Positions 9,296 through 20,262 of a DNA stretch of 64,000 nt are shown one piece after another. The DNA lies in assembly GCF_007830115.1 (NCBI RefSeq), contig NZ_VLKP01000006.1, forward strand, positions 62,001-126,000, in the 5' to 3' direction. Both the position numbers and the translations under genes were made by a program. Within the stretch, counting starts at the first letter, position 1. Each line of letters begins with the position of its first letter. The notes beneath the pieces are model-generated. The model did not search any database. It saw only the letters and a program-made list of their open reading frames with translations, and had not been told where the DNA came from. Source of the stretch: Aerolutibacter ruishenii. Its GTDB lineage: Bacteria > Pseudomonadota > Gammaproteobacteria > Xanthomonadales > Xanthomonadaceae.

Positions 9296-9853
9296 ATGCT
9301 CAACGACATCAAGAAAGACGCCCAGACCCGCATGGCCAAGAGCGTGGAAGCATTTCGCCACGACCTGACCAAGCTGCGCACCGGCCGCGCATCCCCCGCC
9401 ATCGTCGACCACCTGAAGGTCAACTACTACGGCTCGGACATGCCGCTGACCCAGGTGGCCTCGATCGCCATCAGCGACGCCCGCTCGCTGGTCATCACCC
9501 CGTGGGAAAAGCAGATGGTGGCCGCCGTGGAGAAGGCGATCATCAACTCCGACCTGGGCCTGACCCCGACCACCGCCGGCACGGTCATCCGCATCAACCT
9601 GCCCCCGCTGACCGAGGAGCGCCGCAAGGACCTGACCAAGGTCGTGCACGCCAACGGCGAGGACGCCAAGATCGCCATCCGCAACATCCGCCGCGACGCC
9701 AACCACCAGGTCAAGGAGCTGCTCAAGGAGAAGCTGGTGACCGAGGACGACGTGCGCCGTGCGGAGGACGAGATCCAGAAGATCACCGACAGTGCCATCA
9801 AGGACGTGGACGAAGTGATCAAGGCCAAGGAACAGGAACTCATGGCGGTCTGA
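9296..9853 (+). CDS. frr: Ribosome recycling factor
   Basis: With EF-G it splits post-termination ribosomes. The length of 185 residues is the same as the E. coli protein. It starts MLNDIKKDAQTRMAKSVEAF and has the RRF signatures LRTGRASPA, PLTQVASIAI and the long three-helix bundle (ERRKDLTKVVHANGEDAKIA, NIRRDAN). A GGAG ribosome binding site lies before the ATG. The following uppS starts 19 bp downstream. Confidence 0.98.
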   Translation: MLNDIKKDAQTRMAKSVEAFRHDLTKLRTGRASPAIVDHLKVNYYGSDMPLTQVASIAISDARSLVITPWEKQMVAAVEKAIINSDLGLTPTTAGTVIRINLPPLTEERRKDLTKVVHANGEDAKIAIRNIRRDANHQVKELLKEKLVTEDDVRRAEDEIQKITDSAIKDVDEVIKAKEQELMAV

Positions 9854-9872
9854 CGGGTCTGAACCGTCTCGC

Positions 9873-10642
<770 letters not shown>

Positions 10643-10643
<1 letters not shown>

Positions 10644-11479
10644 TGACCCGAACCCGTCTGCTTGCCGCACTTGTGATGGCACCGGCTGCGATCGCCGCGA
10701 TCCTGTTGCTGCCCACGCCGTGGGTCGCCGCACTGTCGGCGGTGATCTTCCTGGCCGGCCTGTGGGAATGGTTCGACCTGGCCGAAATCGAGGACACGCT
10801 GGCGCGCACCGTGTTGCTTGCGGTGCACGTGGCCATGATTGCCGCCATCGTGTGGGCGTCGCGCACCAATGCCGGCACCACCCTCGCGCTGTACCAGCTG
10901 GCCTCGGTGATTGGCGTGATCTGGTGGCTGCTGGCGCTGGCGTGGCTGGGCCGCTACGAATTTGCCAGCAACCACGACGGCTACGCGCGCGCGTTCAAGC
11001 TGGCGGCGGCCGCACTGTCCATGATCCCGGCCTGGTGTGCACTGGTGTGGATCCATGCTACCGAACCCAACGGCCACCGCTGGCTGCTGACCGCGCTGGC
11101 CATCGTCTGGGCGGCGGATTCGGGCGCGTATTTCGTCGGCCGCAAGCTGGGCAAGCACAAGCTGGCGCCGCGGATCAGCCCCAACAAGACCATCGAAGGC
11201 CTGATCGGCGGCGTGGTCTGCGGCGTGCTTGCAGGCATCGGCTTCGCTCTGTTCGCGGGCGCGAGCGCCGCGCAGTTGCCGGCCGTGGCATTGGTTGCGC
11301 TGGTGGCTGTGCTGCTCTCGGTGGTCGGCGACCTGTTCGAAAGCCTGCTCAAGCGCCACGTTGGCGCCAAGGATTCCAGCAACCTCATCCCCGGTCACGG
11401 CGGCATCCTCGACCGCGTCGACGGCGTCATCGCCGCACTACCGGTGTTCGCGCTGGGCAAGGCGCTGCTGGGCTTCTGA
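10643..11479 (+). CDS. cdsA: Phosphatidate cytidylyltransferase (CDP-diglyceride synthetase)
   Basis: Integral inner-membrane enzyme making CDP-diacylglycerol, precursor of all phospholipids. It has 278 residues and multiple hydrophobic helices. The C-terminal CdsA signature is present as [20 protein letters not shown] followed by GGILDRVDG. The start ATG overlaps the uppS stop; an alternative ATG seven codons upstream (10622) is possible. It is followed 2 bp later by dxr. Confidence 0.95.
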
Positions 11480-11481
11480 GC

Positions 11482-12660
11482 ATGCGCAACGTTGCCGTCC
11501 TCGGAGCCACGGGATCGATCGGTGCATCGGCGCTGGACGTGATCGCGCGCCATCCTGACCGGCTGCGGGCCACCGTGCTGGCCGCGGGACGCAACGTGGA
11601 GGCGCTGGTCGCACTGTGCACGGTGCACCACCCGTTGCACGCCGTCATTGCCGACCCGACCGGGCTTCCCGCGCTGGAAGCCGGCCTGCGTGCCGCCGGG
11701 CTGGCGACCCAGGCCCATGCCGGGGACGGCATCCTGGACGCACTCGTCGCCTCCGACGCATGCGATACCGTGGTCGCCGCCATCGTCGGTGCCGCCGGGC
11801 TGCCATCCACCCTGGCGGCCGCGCGTGCCGGCAAGCGCATCCTGCTCGCCAACAAGGAATCGCTGGTGCTGGCCGGTGAACTGCTGATGCAGGCCGCCCA
11901 CGACAACGGCGCCACCATCGTGCCCGTGGACAGCGAGCACAATGCCATCTTCCAGTGCCTGCCCGACGCGCACGCGCATGCCGGCCTGAGCCGCATCGTG
12001 TTGACGGCGTCCGGCGGACCGTTCCGAGGACGCGCCCGCGCCGAACTGGCCACGGTGACGCCCGAGCAGGCCGTGGCCCACCCGAAGTGGTCGATGGGCC
12101 CGAAGATCTCCGTCGATTCGGCCACGCTGATGAACAAGGGGCTGGAGGTCATCGAGGCCCACCACCTGTTCGGCGTGGACGGCGACCGCATCGGCGTCTG
12201 GGTGCACCCGCAGAGCCTGGTGCACTCTTTGGTGGAATTCGTCGACGGGTCGACCCTGGCCCAACTCGGCCTGCCGGACATGCGCACCGCGCTGGCGGTG
12301 GGATTCGGCTGGCCCGAACGCATCAGTTCCGGCGTGTCCGGGCTGGACCTGCTGGCCCAGGGCGGGCGCCTGGATTTCGAGGCCCCGGACCTGGAGGCAT
12401 TTCCCTGTCTGCGCCTGGCTTTCGAGGCATTGGCGGCCGGTGGCACCGCCCCGGCGGTGCTCAACGCCGCCAACGAAATCGCGGTTTCAGCGTTTCTTCA
12501 GCGCCGGATCGGTTTCCTTGCCATACCCGCACTGGTGGAGCAGACCCTGGACGCGCTTCCCGCCACCCCGGCCACGTCGCTGGAGGTGCTGCACGAGGCC
12601 GACCGGGAGGCACGCCACCTTGCCGGGCAGTCGATCCAACGCATGGCCGTCCCTGCATGA
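11482..12660 (+). CDS. dxr: 1-deoxy-D-xylulose 5-phosphate reductoisomerase
   Basis: Second enzyme of the MEP isoprenoid pathway, converting DXP to 2-C-methyl-erythritol 4-phosphate with NADPH. It has 392 residues. The NADPH loop [14 protein letters not shown] is at the N-terminus, [12 protein letters not shown] is present, and the metal/substrate region has [11 protein letters not shown] and [15 protein letters not shown]. It sits between cdsA and rseP as in related bacteria. Together with uppS and ispA it links the window to polyprenyl synthesis. Confidence 0.97.
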   Translation: MRNVAVLGATGSIGASALDVIARHPDRLRATVLAAGRNVEALVALCTVHHPLHAVIADPTGLPALEAGLRAAGLATQAHAGDGILDALVASDACDTVVAAIVGAAGLPSTLAAARAGKRILLANKESLVLAGELLMQAAHDNGATIVPVDSEHNAIFQCLPDAHAHAGLSRIVLTASGGPFRGRARAELATVTPEQAVAHPKWSMGPKISVDSATLMNKGLEVIEAHHLFGVDGDRIGVWVHPQSLVHSLVEFVDGSTLAQLGLPDMRTALAVGFGWPERISSGVSGLDLLAQGGRLDFEAPDLEAFPCLRLAFEALAAGGTAPAVLNAANEIAVSAFLQRRIGFLAIPALVEQTLDALPATPATSLEVLHEADREARHLAGQSIQRMAVPA

Positions 12661-12711
12661 CCACCCTCCGCGCCATCGCCGTGCCCGCCACGCTTCGAAA
12701 GGAGGCGTTCG

Positions 12712-14073
12712 ATGTCTGAGTTCATCGGCTCGGTCTGGTGGCTGATCGTCAGCCTCGGGGTGCTGGTCACGTTCCACGAGTTCGGCCATTACTGGGTGGC
12801 CCGCCGCGCCGGGGTCAAGGTGCTGCGCTTCTCGGTCGGGTTCGGCAAACCGCTGTGGGAGCGGCGCGGTGCGGATGGCACGGTTTACGCCGTGGCCGCC
12901 ATCCCCTTGGGTGGCTACGTGAAGATGATGGACGAGCGCGAGGGCGACGTGGCCCCCGCCGATGTCGCACGGGCGTTCAACCGGCAGTCGGTCTGGAAGC
13001 GCATCGCCATCGTCGCGGCGGGTCCAGTGGCCAACCTGCTGCTGTGCGTCGCGTTGTTCTGGCTGATGTTCGTGCTGGGACGGCCAGACTACGCGCCCGT
13101 GGTGGGGCAGGCGGAGGGCATCGCCGCACAGGCCGGACTGCAGCGTGGCGACGTGCTGCTTGCCGTCGGCGACCGCGAAACGCCCACCTGGAGCGAGGCC
13201 CAGCTTGCGTTGATCCCGGCGGCGCTGGACCACGCGGACGTTGCCGTCCGCATCCGTACCCCGGGAGGCGCGGAGCGCACGCGCACCCTCGGGCTGTCCA
13301 GGCTTCCAGCCGCGTTCGACGAGCGCCGTGCGGTCGATGCCATCGGCCTGTTGCCGCGGCACCTGATGGTCCCGCCGGTGGTCGGCACCGTGGCCGAGGG
13401 CATGCCCGCCTGGGGCGTGCTGGCCGAAGGCGACCACATCATGGCGGTCGACGGGAACCCGGTTGCCGACTGGACCGACATCGGCCCGCTGGTGCAGCAG
13501 TTGGGAGAACGCGGCGGCCCGGCGATGGTGGAGGTGCGCCGTGGCGACGAGCGTCTGGCGCTGGAAATGACGCCTGCCCGCGTCACGCCGGCGACAGGCG
13601 ATGCCTACTGGGCACTGGGCGTGGCGGCAGCGCGGCCGGCCGAGCCGGCCAAGGACGCCACGCTCCAGTACGGCCCGCTGGCAGCGGTCCCCGCCGCGGC
13701 GAGCGAGGCCTTGCACCAGGCCAGGGAGATGTTCGCGATGATTGGCCGCGCGCTCACCGGCCGGGTCTCGGTGGAAAACACCGTGGCCGGTCCGATCACG
13801 ATCGCCAGGGCCGCCAACGCGTATGCCAACCACGGCGCGGCCTGGTACCTGTCGATGCTCGCGATGCTGTCGCTGAGCCTGGGCATCCTCAACCTGCTGC
13901 CGATCCCCGTCTTGGACGGCGGTCACTTGCTGTATTACCTTATCGAGCTGGTCAAGGGCAGCCCGGTGAGCGATCGCACCATGGCGGTCGGCCAGTACAT
14001 CGGACTGGCGCTGATCGCCGGCCTGATGGGGCTGGCGTTCTACAACGACATCCTGAACAACCTGGTCCGCTGA
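12712..14073 (+). CDS. rseP: Site-2 (intramembrane) zinc metalloprotease RseP
   Basis: Inner-membrane protease that cleaves anti-sigma factor RseA-type substrates and remnant signal peptides in the sigma-E envelope stress pathway. It has 453 residues. The zinc motif HEFGH is at residues 22-26 in the first transmembrane helix, two PDZ domains occupy about 100-300, and the third ligand is in LDGGH near residue 403. A strong AAAGGAGG ribosome binding site (12698-12705) supports the start. It sits immediately upstream of bamA, as is usual. Confidence 0.97.
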   Translation: MSEFIGSVWWLIVSLGVLVTFHEFGHYWVARRAGVKVLRFSVGFGKPLWERRGADGTVYAVAAIPLGGYVKMMDEREGDVAPADVARAFNRQSVWKRIAIVAAGPVANLLLCVALFWLMFVLGRPDYAPVVGQAEGIAAQAGLQRGDVLLAVGDRETPTWSEAQLALIPAALDHADVAVRIRTPGGAERTRTLGLSRLPAAFDERRAVDAIGLLPRHLMVPPVVGTVAEGMPAWGVLAEGDHIMAVDGNPVADWTDIGPLVQQLGERGGPAMVEVRRGDERLALEMTPARVTPATGDAYWALGVAAARPAEPAKDATLQYGPLAAVPAAASEALHQAREMFAMIGRALTGRVSVENTVAGPITIARAANAYANHGAAWYLSMLAMLSLSLGILNLLPIPVLDGGHLLYYLIELVKGSPVSDRTMAVGQYIGLALIAGLMGLAFYNDILNNLVR

Positions 14074-14129
14074 TGCAGACCAGCCTGCCCTGCCCTGCTC
14101 CTGAACGGCAACGCCCCCAACCGGACGTG

Positions 14130-16652
14130 ATGATGACGCGAACCCCCAATCGCCGCCTGCTTGCCCTCGCCCTTGCCGCTGCCATGGCGCCCGCCATGCC
14201 AGTGCTGGCCCAGTCCGGGACACCGTTCTCGCTGGGTGGCGTGCAGCCGGATATTCCGACCGCCGGCAGCTTCACCGTGAGCGACATCCGCGTGGACGGC
14301 CTGCAGCGCATCGCGGCCGGCACCGTCTTCACCTACCTGCCGATCGAGCGTGGCGACACGGTCGATGCCGCGCGCATCGGCGACGCCATCCGGGCGCTTT
14401 ACAAGACGGGCTTTTTCGAGGACGTGACCATCGGGCGCCAGGGCGACATCCTGGTGGTGGCCGTCAGCGAGCGGCCGGCCATCAACAAGCTGACGCTGAC
14501 CGGCAACAAGGACATCAAGACCGAGGACCTGACCAAGGGCCTCAATGACATCGGGCTGACCGAGGGCGGCACCTTCGACCGCCTGGCGCTGGACCGCGTC
14601 ACCCAGGAATTGACGCGCCAGTACAACAACCGCGGCAAGTACAACGTCGAGATCACCCCGACGGTGTCCAGGCTGGACCGCAACCGCGTCGACCTGACGA
14701 TCAACGTCAAGGAAGGCAAGGCCGCGAAGATCCGCCACATCAACCTGGTCGGCAACGAGAAGTTCTCCGAAGAAGTCATCCGGGACACGTGGGAGTCGCA
14801 GGAGCACAATTGGCTCAGCTGGTACCGGCGCGATGACCAGTACTCGCGCGAGAAGCTCTCGGGCGACCTGGAAAAGCTGAACAACTATTACCTCGACCGT
14901 GGCTACGTGGACGTGTCCATCGACTCGACGCAGGTGTCGATCAGCCCGGACCGCCGCGACATGTTCATCAGCGCCGGCGTCACCGAAGGCAACCAGTACA
15001 AGGTATCCAGCGTCGAGGTTACCGGCGACACGGTGCTGCCCAAGGACCAGGTCGAGAAGATGGTCCTGGTGCAGAAGGACCAGATCTTCTCCCGCCGCCT
15101 GCTGGAAATCAGTTCGGACGCCATCATCGCCTCGCTGGGCAACATCGGCTACGCCTTCGCGCAGGTCAATCCGATCCCGGACGTGAACCGCGATGACAAA
15201 ACCGTCGGCATCAACATGCAGGTGGTTCCGGGACCGCGCGTCAACGTGCGCCGCGTGGTGTTCAAGGGCAACTCGCGCACCAGCGACGAGGTGTTGCGCC
15301 GCGAGTTGCGCCAGTTCGAGGGCAGCTGGTATTCGCAGGCCGCCATCGACCGCTCGAAGATCCGCCTGCAGGGCCTGGGCTACTTCGAGACGGTGGACGT
15401 CGAATCGCAACCGGTGCCGGGAAGCAACGACCAGGTGGACGTGGTCTACAACGTCAAGGAAACCCAGTCGGGCAGCTTCATGTTCGGCTTGGGCTTCTCG
15501 CAGCTGACCGGCCTGACCACGTCGATCCAACTGGCGCAGAACAACTTCCTGGGCAGCGGCAACCGCATGTCGGTCAATGCCCAGCGCAACGACTACCTGC
15601 AGCGCTACGACTTCTCGTACGTCAACCCGTACTTCACCGACAATGGCGTGTCGCTGGGCTACAACCTGTGGTGGAAGGAGTACGACAGCTCCGATTTCAA
15701 CACTGCGCAGTTCTCGACCACCAGTGGCGCGGCGCAGACGGTGCTGGGCATTCCGATCTCCGAGACCGATACGATCACGGCGCTGTTCGGCGTCGACAGC
15801 AACGAGGTACTGACGTTCCAGGGCGCCACGCCGCCAAGCATCATCAACTACATCGATGCGTTGGGCCAGCGTACGTTCCATGCATGGCGTGGCGAGATCG
15901 GCTGGGGCCGCAACTCGCTCAACCATGGCCTGACGCCCACCGCCGGCATGTCGCAGCGCGTATGGCTTGAAGCGACCCTGCCAGGCTCGACGGTCGAGTA
16001 CTTCAAGATCAACTACAACGTCTCCAAGTTCTGGCCGCTTTCACGCCACCTGGTGCTGAACACCCGGGCCGAACTGGGCTACGGCGACAGCTACGGCGAC
16101 TCGTTCGTCCGTGACGTCTGCTTCACCCCACAGGGTGCGCCGGTCGACCACGACAATGATCCCACCACCCCGATGGTGCCCGCGCCGCCACCGCCGCCGC
16201 CCAGCGACCCTTGCATCCCGGGCACGTCCCCGGACTACGTGCGGACCCTGACCGCCGACGGCCTGCCGTTCTTCGAGAACTTCTACGCGGGCGGCACGCG
16301 CTCGGTGCGCGGTTTCCGCGACAACACCCTGGGCCCGCGCGAGGCGGCCTTCGCCGGCAGCGCCTATACGCAGCCGATCGGCGGTTCGCTCAAGACCGTG
16401 GGCTCGGTGGAAATGTTCTTCCCCACCCTGCTTGATACCCCGGCGGCCCGCGTCTCGGCCTTCGTCGATTTCGGCAACGTGTTCCGCGACCTCGATGCCT
16501 TCGATGCGGGCGAACTGCGGGCATCCTCCGGCGTGGCGCTGATGTGGCGCTCGCCAATGGGGCCGATCTCGATCAGCTATGCAATGCCGATCCGCAAGGA
16601 AGACGACGACGAACTGGAACGCCTGCAGTTCACCTTCGGCGGCAATTTCTAA
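14130..16652 (+). CDS. bamA: Outer membrane protein assembly factor BamA
   Basis: Essential Omp85-family insertase that folds beta-barrel proteins into the outer membrane. From this ATG the product has 840 residues: a signal peptide ending APAMPVLAQ (about residue 28), five POTRA domains (about 45-440), and a 16-stranded barrel with the VRGF loop-6 motif and a C-terminal aromatic signal (FTFGGNF). An in-frame ATG 19 codons earlier (14073) overlaps the rseP stop, but the shorter form gives a cleaner signal peptide. Just before VRGF is an unusual Pro-rich, Cys-bounded insert (16119-16220). The chaperone gene skp, often next in line, is absent here and lpxD follows directly. Confidence 0.96.
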   Translation: MMTRTPNRRLLALALAAAMAPAMPVLAQSGTPFSLGGVQPDIPTAGSFTVSDIRVDGLQRIAAGTVFTYLPIERGDTVDAARIGDAIRALYKTGFFEDVTIGRQGDILVVAVSERPAINKLTLTGNKDIKTEDLTKGLNDIGLTEGGTFDRLALDRVTQELTRQYNNRGKYNVEITPTVSRLDRNRVDLTINVKEGKAAKIRHINLVGNEKFSEEVIRDTWESQEHNWLSWYRRDDQYSREKLSGDLEKLNNYYLDRGYVDVSIDSTQVSISPDRRDMFISAGVTEGNQYKVSSVEVTGDTVLPKDQVEKMVLVQKDQIFSRRLLEISSDAIIASLGNIGYAFAQVNPIPDVNRDDKTVGINMQVVPGPRVNVRRVVFKGNSRTSDEVLRRELRQFEGSWYSQAAIDRSKIRLQGLGYFETVDVESQPVPGSNDQVDVVYNVKETQSGSFMFGLGFSQLTGLTTSIQLAQNNFLGSGNRMSVNAQRNDYLQRYDFSYVNPYFTDNGVSLGYNLWWKEYDSSDFNTAQFSTTSGAAQTVLGIPISETDTITALFGVDSNEVLTFQGATPPSIINYIDALGQRTFHAWRGEIGWGRNSLNHGLTPTAGMSQRVWLEATLPGSTVEYFKINYNVSKFWPLSRHLVLNTRAELGYGDSYGDSFVRDVCFTPQGAPVDHDNDPTTPMVPAPPPPPPSDPCIPGTSPDYVRTLTADGLPFFENFYAGGTRSVRGFRDNTLGPREAAFAGSAYTQPIGGSLKTVGSVEMFFPTLLDTPAARVSAFVDFGNVFRDLDAFDAGELRASSGVALMWRSPMGPISISYAMPIRKEDDDELERLQFTFGGNF

Positions 16653-16686
16653 CGCCGTGATCGCGGCAGGCACCATCGGGAGCACA

Positions 16687-17697
16687 GTGTTCCGCGCCGC
16701 CGACCTGGCGGCGCGGTTCAATCTGGAGGTGCGTGGCGACGTCGAGGCGAGCGTCAGTGGCGTCGGCACCCTCGCGGGCGCGGGTCCCCGGCAGCTCGCA
16801 TTCCTCGCCAACCCCAAGTACCGCAGCCAGCTCGTGGCCACACGCGCCGGTGTGGTGGTGATGCGCGAAGGCGACGCCGAGGGGTTCGCCGGCACCGCGC
16901 TGGTGGCCCGCGATCCGTATGCGGCTTTTGCGCGCATCGCCGCGTTGTTCGAGCCGTTGCCGGTGCGCGAACCGGGCATGCACCCGTCGGCCGTGGTGGA
17001 TGCCACCGCCCATGTGGCACCGAATGCCCATGTCGGCCCATTCGTGAGCATAGGTGCGCGCAGCCGCGTCGAGTCTGGGGCGATGGTCGGCCCCGGTTGC
17101 GTGATCGGCGACGATTGCGTGGTCGGCGCCGGCAGCGAACTGATCGCGCGGGTCACGCTGGTCACGCGGGTGGTGATCGGCCAGCGGGTGCGCATCCATC
17201 CGGGCGCGGTTTTGGGCGCCGCGGGCTTCGGCTTGGCGATGGACGCCGGACGCTGGCTCAACGTGCCGCAACTGGGTGGCGTCCGCGTCGGCGACGATTG
17301 CGAGATCGGCGCCAACACCACCATCGACCGGGGCGCCATCGAGGACACCGTGCTTGAGGAGGACGTGCGGCTGGACAACCAGATCCAGATCGGCCACAAC
17401 GTCCATGTCGGCGCGCACACGGCGATGGCCGGCTGCGCCGCGGTGGCCGGCAGCGCGAGGATCGGCCGCTACTGCCTGATCGGCGGTGCGGCGGGCGTGG
17501 TGGGCCACCTGGAAATCTGCGACAGGGTGGTGGTCACCGCCATGAGCCTGGTCACCAGCTCGATCCGCGAACCCGGGGAGTATTCCTCGGGCACGCCCTT
17601 GATGGACAATCGCAGCTGGCGCAAGAATGCCGCCCGCTTCAAGCAACTCGACCGGATTGCCCGGCGCGTCGGCAATGCGGGACAGGACCACGACTGA
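16687..17697 (+). CDS. lpxD: UDP-3-O-(3-hydroxyacyl)glucosamine N-acyltransferase
   Basis: Third enzyme of lipid A synthesis, adding the N-linked hydroxyacyl chain. The protein has 336 residues. It has an N-terminal uridine-binding domain (PRQLAFLANPKY around residue 35) and a left-handed beta-helix of hexapeptide repeats with the catalytic-region segment QIGHNVHVGAHTAMAGC. The start is a GTG preceded by GGGAG 5 nt upstream; its product (VFRAADLAARFNLEVRG) lines up with the usual LpxD N-terminus. Another in-frame GTG exists at 16657. It lies 34 bp after bamA. Confidence 0.93.
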   Translation: MFRAADLAARFNLEVRGDVEASVSGVGTLAGAGPRQLAFLANPKYRSQLVATRAGVVVMREGDAEGFAGTALVARDPYAAFARIAALFEPLPVREPGMHPSAVVDATAHVAPNAHVGPFVSIGARSRVESGAMVGPGCVIGDDCVVGAGSELIARVTLVTRVVIGQRVRIHPGAVLGAAGFGLAMDAGRWLNVPQLGGVRVGDDCEIGANTTIDRGAIEDTVLEEDVRLDNQIQIGHNVHVGAHTAMAGCAAVAGSARIGRYCLIGGAAGVVGHLEICDRVVVTAMSLVTSSIREPGEYSSGTPLMDNRSWRKNAARFKQLDRIARRVGNAGQDHD

Positions 17698-17716
17698 GGT
17701 CGGAACGGACAAGGAA

Positions 17717-17740
17717 CATCCATGCACGGACGCATGGATG
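17717..17740. repeat. Solo CATCCATGC hairpin in the lpxD-fabZ gap
   Basis: Perfect 9-bp inverted repeat CATCCATGC / GCATGGATG with a 6-nt loop, in the 69-bp gap between lpxD and fabZ. The CATCCATG core is also at the apices of hairpins in the elements at 4759-4863 and 36948-37061, so it may be a related or residual unit. It lies in the fabZ 5' region, upstream of its ribosome binding site. Confidence 0.55.
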
Positions 17741-17766
17741 CACGCAATGGACCGCCCAGAGGATTG

Positions 17767-18249
17767 ATGATGAGCCAGACTGAAGCCCCCGCGTTGAAGC
17801 TGCCGATCGACGTGCCGATGATCCAGCAACTGCTGCCGCACCGTTACCCGTTCCTGCTGGTCGACCGGGTGGTCGAGCTGGAACCCAACAAGCGCGTGCT
17901 GGCGTACAAGAACGTGAGCGCCAACGAGCCGTTCTTCCAGGGGCACTTCCCCGGGCACCCGGTGATGCCGGGCGTGCTGGTGGTGGAGGCCATGGCCCAG
18001 GCCGGCGGCCTGCTCACCCAGCTTTCGGCCATCGCCACCGAAGGCCGTCCCAGCACGGACAAGCTGTTCTACCTGGTGAAAGTGGACGGTGCGAAGTTCT
18101 CGCGCATGGTGGTGCCAGGCGACCGGCTGGAGCTGGAGGTGACGCTGACGCGGACCATCCGCAACATGGCGGTGTACTCGGGCGTGGCGCGCGTGGATGG
18201 CGAACAGGCCGCTTGCGCCGAAATCCTGTGCGCCGAGGCAAAGGCCTGA
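17767..18249 (+). CDS. fabZ: 3-hydroxyacyl-[acyl-carrier-protein] dehydratase FabZ
   Basis: Dehydrates beta-hydroxyacyl-ACP in type II fatty acid synthesis. It has 160 residues and a hotdog fold. The catalytic segment [20 protein letters not shown] carries the active-site His and Glu, and [17 protein letters not shown] is the usual N-terminal part. The first ATG of the pair at 17767 is chosen because AGAGGA lies just upstream; a further in-frame ATG at 17722 falls within the palindrome and is rejected. It stands between lpxD and lpxA as in E. coli. Confidence 0.96.
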   Translation: MMSQTEAPALKLPIDVPMIQQLLPHRYPFLLVDRVVELEPNKRVLAYKNVSANEPFFQGHFPGHPVMPGVLVVEAMAQAGGLLTQLSAIATEGRPSTDKLFYLVKVDGAKFSRMVVPGDRLELEVTLTRTIRNMAVYSGVARVDGEQAACAEILCAEAKA

Positions 18250-18251
18250 AC

Positions 18252-19046
18252 ATGGACGGCACGCCGGCCATCCATCCTTCCGCCGTGGTCGAGCCCGGCG
18301 CACGCCTGGGCGCAGGCGTTCGGGTCGGCGCGTTCTGTTACATCGGTGTCGAGGTGGTGGTCGGCGACGGCACCACCTTTGGTCCGCATTGCAGCGTACA
18401 CGGCCCCACCACCATCGGGCGCGACAACCGGTTCATCGGCCACTGCGCGATTGGCGGCGAGCCGCAGGACAAGAAGTTCGGAGGCGAACGCGTCGAACTC
18501 GTCATTGGCGACCGCAACATGTTCCGTGAGTTCTGCACCGTCAACCGCGGCACCGGCAGCGGTGGCGGCATCACCCGCATCGGCAACGGCAACTGGCTGC
18601 TGGCGTACACCCACGTAGCCCACGATTGCATCGTGGGCGACCACTGCGTGTTCTCCAACAACGCCACGCTGGCCGGACACGTGGCCGTGGGCGACCACGT
18701 GATCCTCAGCGGCTTCGCCGGCATCCACCAGTTCTGCCGGATCGGCGCGCACGCGTTCATCGGCATGGGCGCGTTCGTCAACGGCGACGTGCCGCCGTTC
18801 ACCATGGTGGCGCAGGACGGCTACGGTCGACCGCGCGGCATCAACAGCGAAGGCCTCAAGCGCCGCGGGTTCGACGCCGAGCGCATCGCCGTGATCAAGC
18901 GCGCCTACCGCGCGCTGTACGTGTCCGGTGCGCCGCTGGCCGATGCGCGCCTCGCGTTGGCCGAATTGGCCGACACCACCGGTAGCCAGGACGTGCAGGA
19001 CCTGATCGAGTTCATCGACAGCGCCGAACGTCCGTTGCTGCGCTGA
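18252..19046 (+). CDS. lpxA: UDP-N-acetylglucosamine O-acyltransferase
   Basis: First step of lipid A synthesis, transferring a 3-hydroxyacyl chain from ACP to UDP-GlcNAc. It has 264 residues (E. coli 262). Left-handed beta-helix hexapeptide repeats run from [14 protein letters not shown] to the middle of the protein. The expected catalytic-His region is [17 protein letters not shown], and the C-terminal helical domain ([12 protein letters not shown]) is present. The ATG is 2 bp after the fabZ stop. Confidence 0.96.
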   Translation: MDGTPAIHPSAVVEPGARLGAGVRVGAFCYIGVEVVVGDGTTFGPHCSVHGPTTIGRDNRFIGHCAIGGEPQDKKFGGERVELVIGDRNMFREFCTVNRGTGSGGGITRIGNGNWLLAYTHVAHDCIVGDHCVFSNNATLAGHVAVGDHVILSGFAGIHQFCRIGAHAFIGMGAFVNGDVPPFTMVAQDGYGRPRGINSEGLKRRGFDAERIAVIKRAYRALYVSGAPLADARLALAELADTTGSQDVQDLIEFIDSAERPLLR

Positions 19047-19056
19047 GCGCACCGCC

Positions 19057-20262
19057 GTGACCACCACGGACGCCGCCTGCCCGCCGCGCCGTAGACGCAT
19101 CGCGCTGGTGGCGGGCGAGGCGTCCGGCGACATCCTCGGGGCCGGCCTGATCACCGAGCTTCGTCGCCATTTCCCCGATGCCGAGTTCGCGGGCATTGGC
19201 GGCGATGGCATGCGCGCAGCCGGCCTGGACGCATGGTGGGACGCGAACGAACTGGCGGTCATGGGCCTTGCCGAGGTATTGCGCCACCTGCCGCGCCTGC
19301 TGCGCCTGCGTCGCCATCTGCGCGAGCGGCTGCTGGCATGGCAGCCGGATGTCTTCATCGGCATCGATGCGCCGGATTTCAACCTGGGCGTGGAGCGATG
19401 GCTGAAGCAGCGCGGCGTCCGCACGGTGCACTATGTGAGCCCGTCCGTATGGGCGTGGCGCGAGAAGCGCGCCGAGAAGATCGGGTTATCTGCCGACCGT
19501 GTGCTGTGCCTGTTCCCCATGGAGCCACCGATCTACGCCCGGCATGGCGTCGACGCACGTTTCGTCGGGCACCCGCTGGCGGATGAAATGCCGCTGGAGC
19601 CCGACCGCGGCGCGGCCCGCGCTGCGCTGTCGCTGGCGGTGGACCGGCCATTGCTGGCGTTGCTGCCGGGTTCGCGCGTGGGCGAGATCAACCGGCTGGC
19701 GGATGACTTCCTGGCCGCCGCCGCGCGCGTGCTGGCCGCTGAACCCCGTCTGCAGGTCGTGGTGCCCATGGCGAACGCGCACGCGCGCCACGCCTTCGAA
19801 CAGGTGCTGGCGCGGCATGCCGACGCCGCAACCCTGGCCCCAGTGTTGAAGCTGGTCGACGGCCAGGCCCGCACGCTGATGCAGGCCAGCGACGTGATCC
19901 TGCTGGCCTCCGGCACGGCCACGCTGGAAGCCATGCTCGCGAAGCGGCCGATGGTCGTGGCGTACAGGATCTCGCCCCTGACCCATGCGCTGGTGAAGGG
20001 GCTGGGCATGTTGAAGGTCGAACACTATTCCCTGCCCAACGTGCTGGCGGGCGAACGCGTGGTGCCGGAACTGATGCAGGACGACTGCACCCCGGACAAG
20101 CTCGCGGCGGCGACGCTGGCCCTATTGCGCGATCCGACGGCGGAAGCCGCACTGGCCAAGCGGTTCCTTGGCCTGCATGAGCAGCTGCGGCAGGATGCCT
20201 CCGCGCGCGCTGCCGATTCTGTCGCCGCATTGATCGAAGCGCGAACGGGAGCCGCGCCGTGA
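19057..20262 (+). CDS. lpxB: Lipid-A-disaccharide synthase
   Basis: Family GT19 glycosyltransferase that condenses UDP-diacyl-GlcN with lipid X. It has 401 residues. The N-terminal Rossmann segment [19 protein letters not shown], the [12 protein letters not shown] motif, [15 protein letters not shown] and the C-terminal [20 protein letters not shown] region are all typical. Translation starts from GTG 10 bp after lpxA. The stop overlaps the rnhB start (GTGA). Confidence 0.96.
   Translation: MTTTDAACPPRRRRIALVAGEASGDILGAGLITELRRHFPDAEFAGIGGDGMRAAGLDAWWDANELAVMGLAEVLRHLPRLLRLRRHLRERLLAWQPDVFIGIDAPDFNLGVERWLKQRGVRTVHYVSPSVWAWREKRAEKIGLSADRVLCLFPMEPPIYARHGVDARFVGHPLADEMPLEPDRGAARAALSLAVDRPLLALLPGSRVGEINRLADDFLAAAARVLAAEPRLQVVVPMANAHARHAFEQVLARHADAATLAPVLKLVDGQARTLMQASDVILLASGTATLEAMLAKRPMVVAYRISPLTHALVKGLGMLKVEHYSLPNVLAGERVVPELMQDDCTPDKLAAATLALLRDPTAEAALAKRFLGLHEQLRQDASARAADSVAALIEARTGAAP

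Noticed and set aside
14040-15926. A 628-codon open frame antisense to bamA.
   Set aside because: Low-complexity Val/Asp/Gly/Leu composition typical of antisense frames in GC-rich coding DNA; bamA itself is unambiguous.
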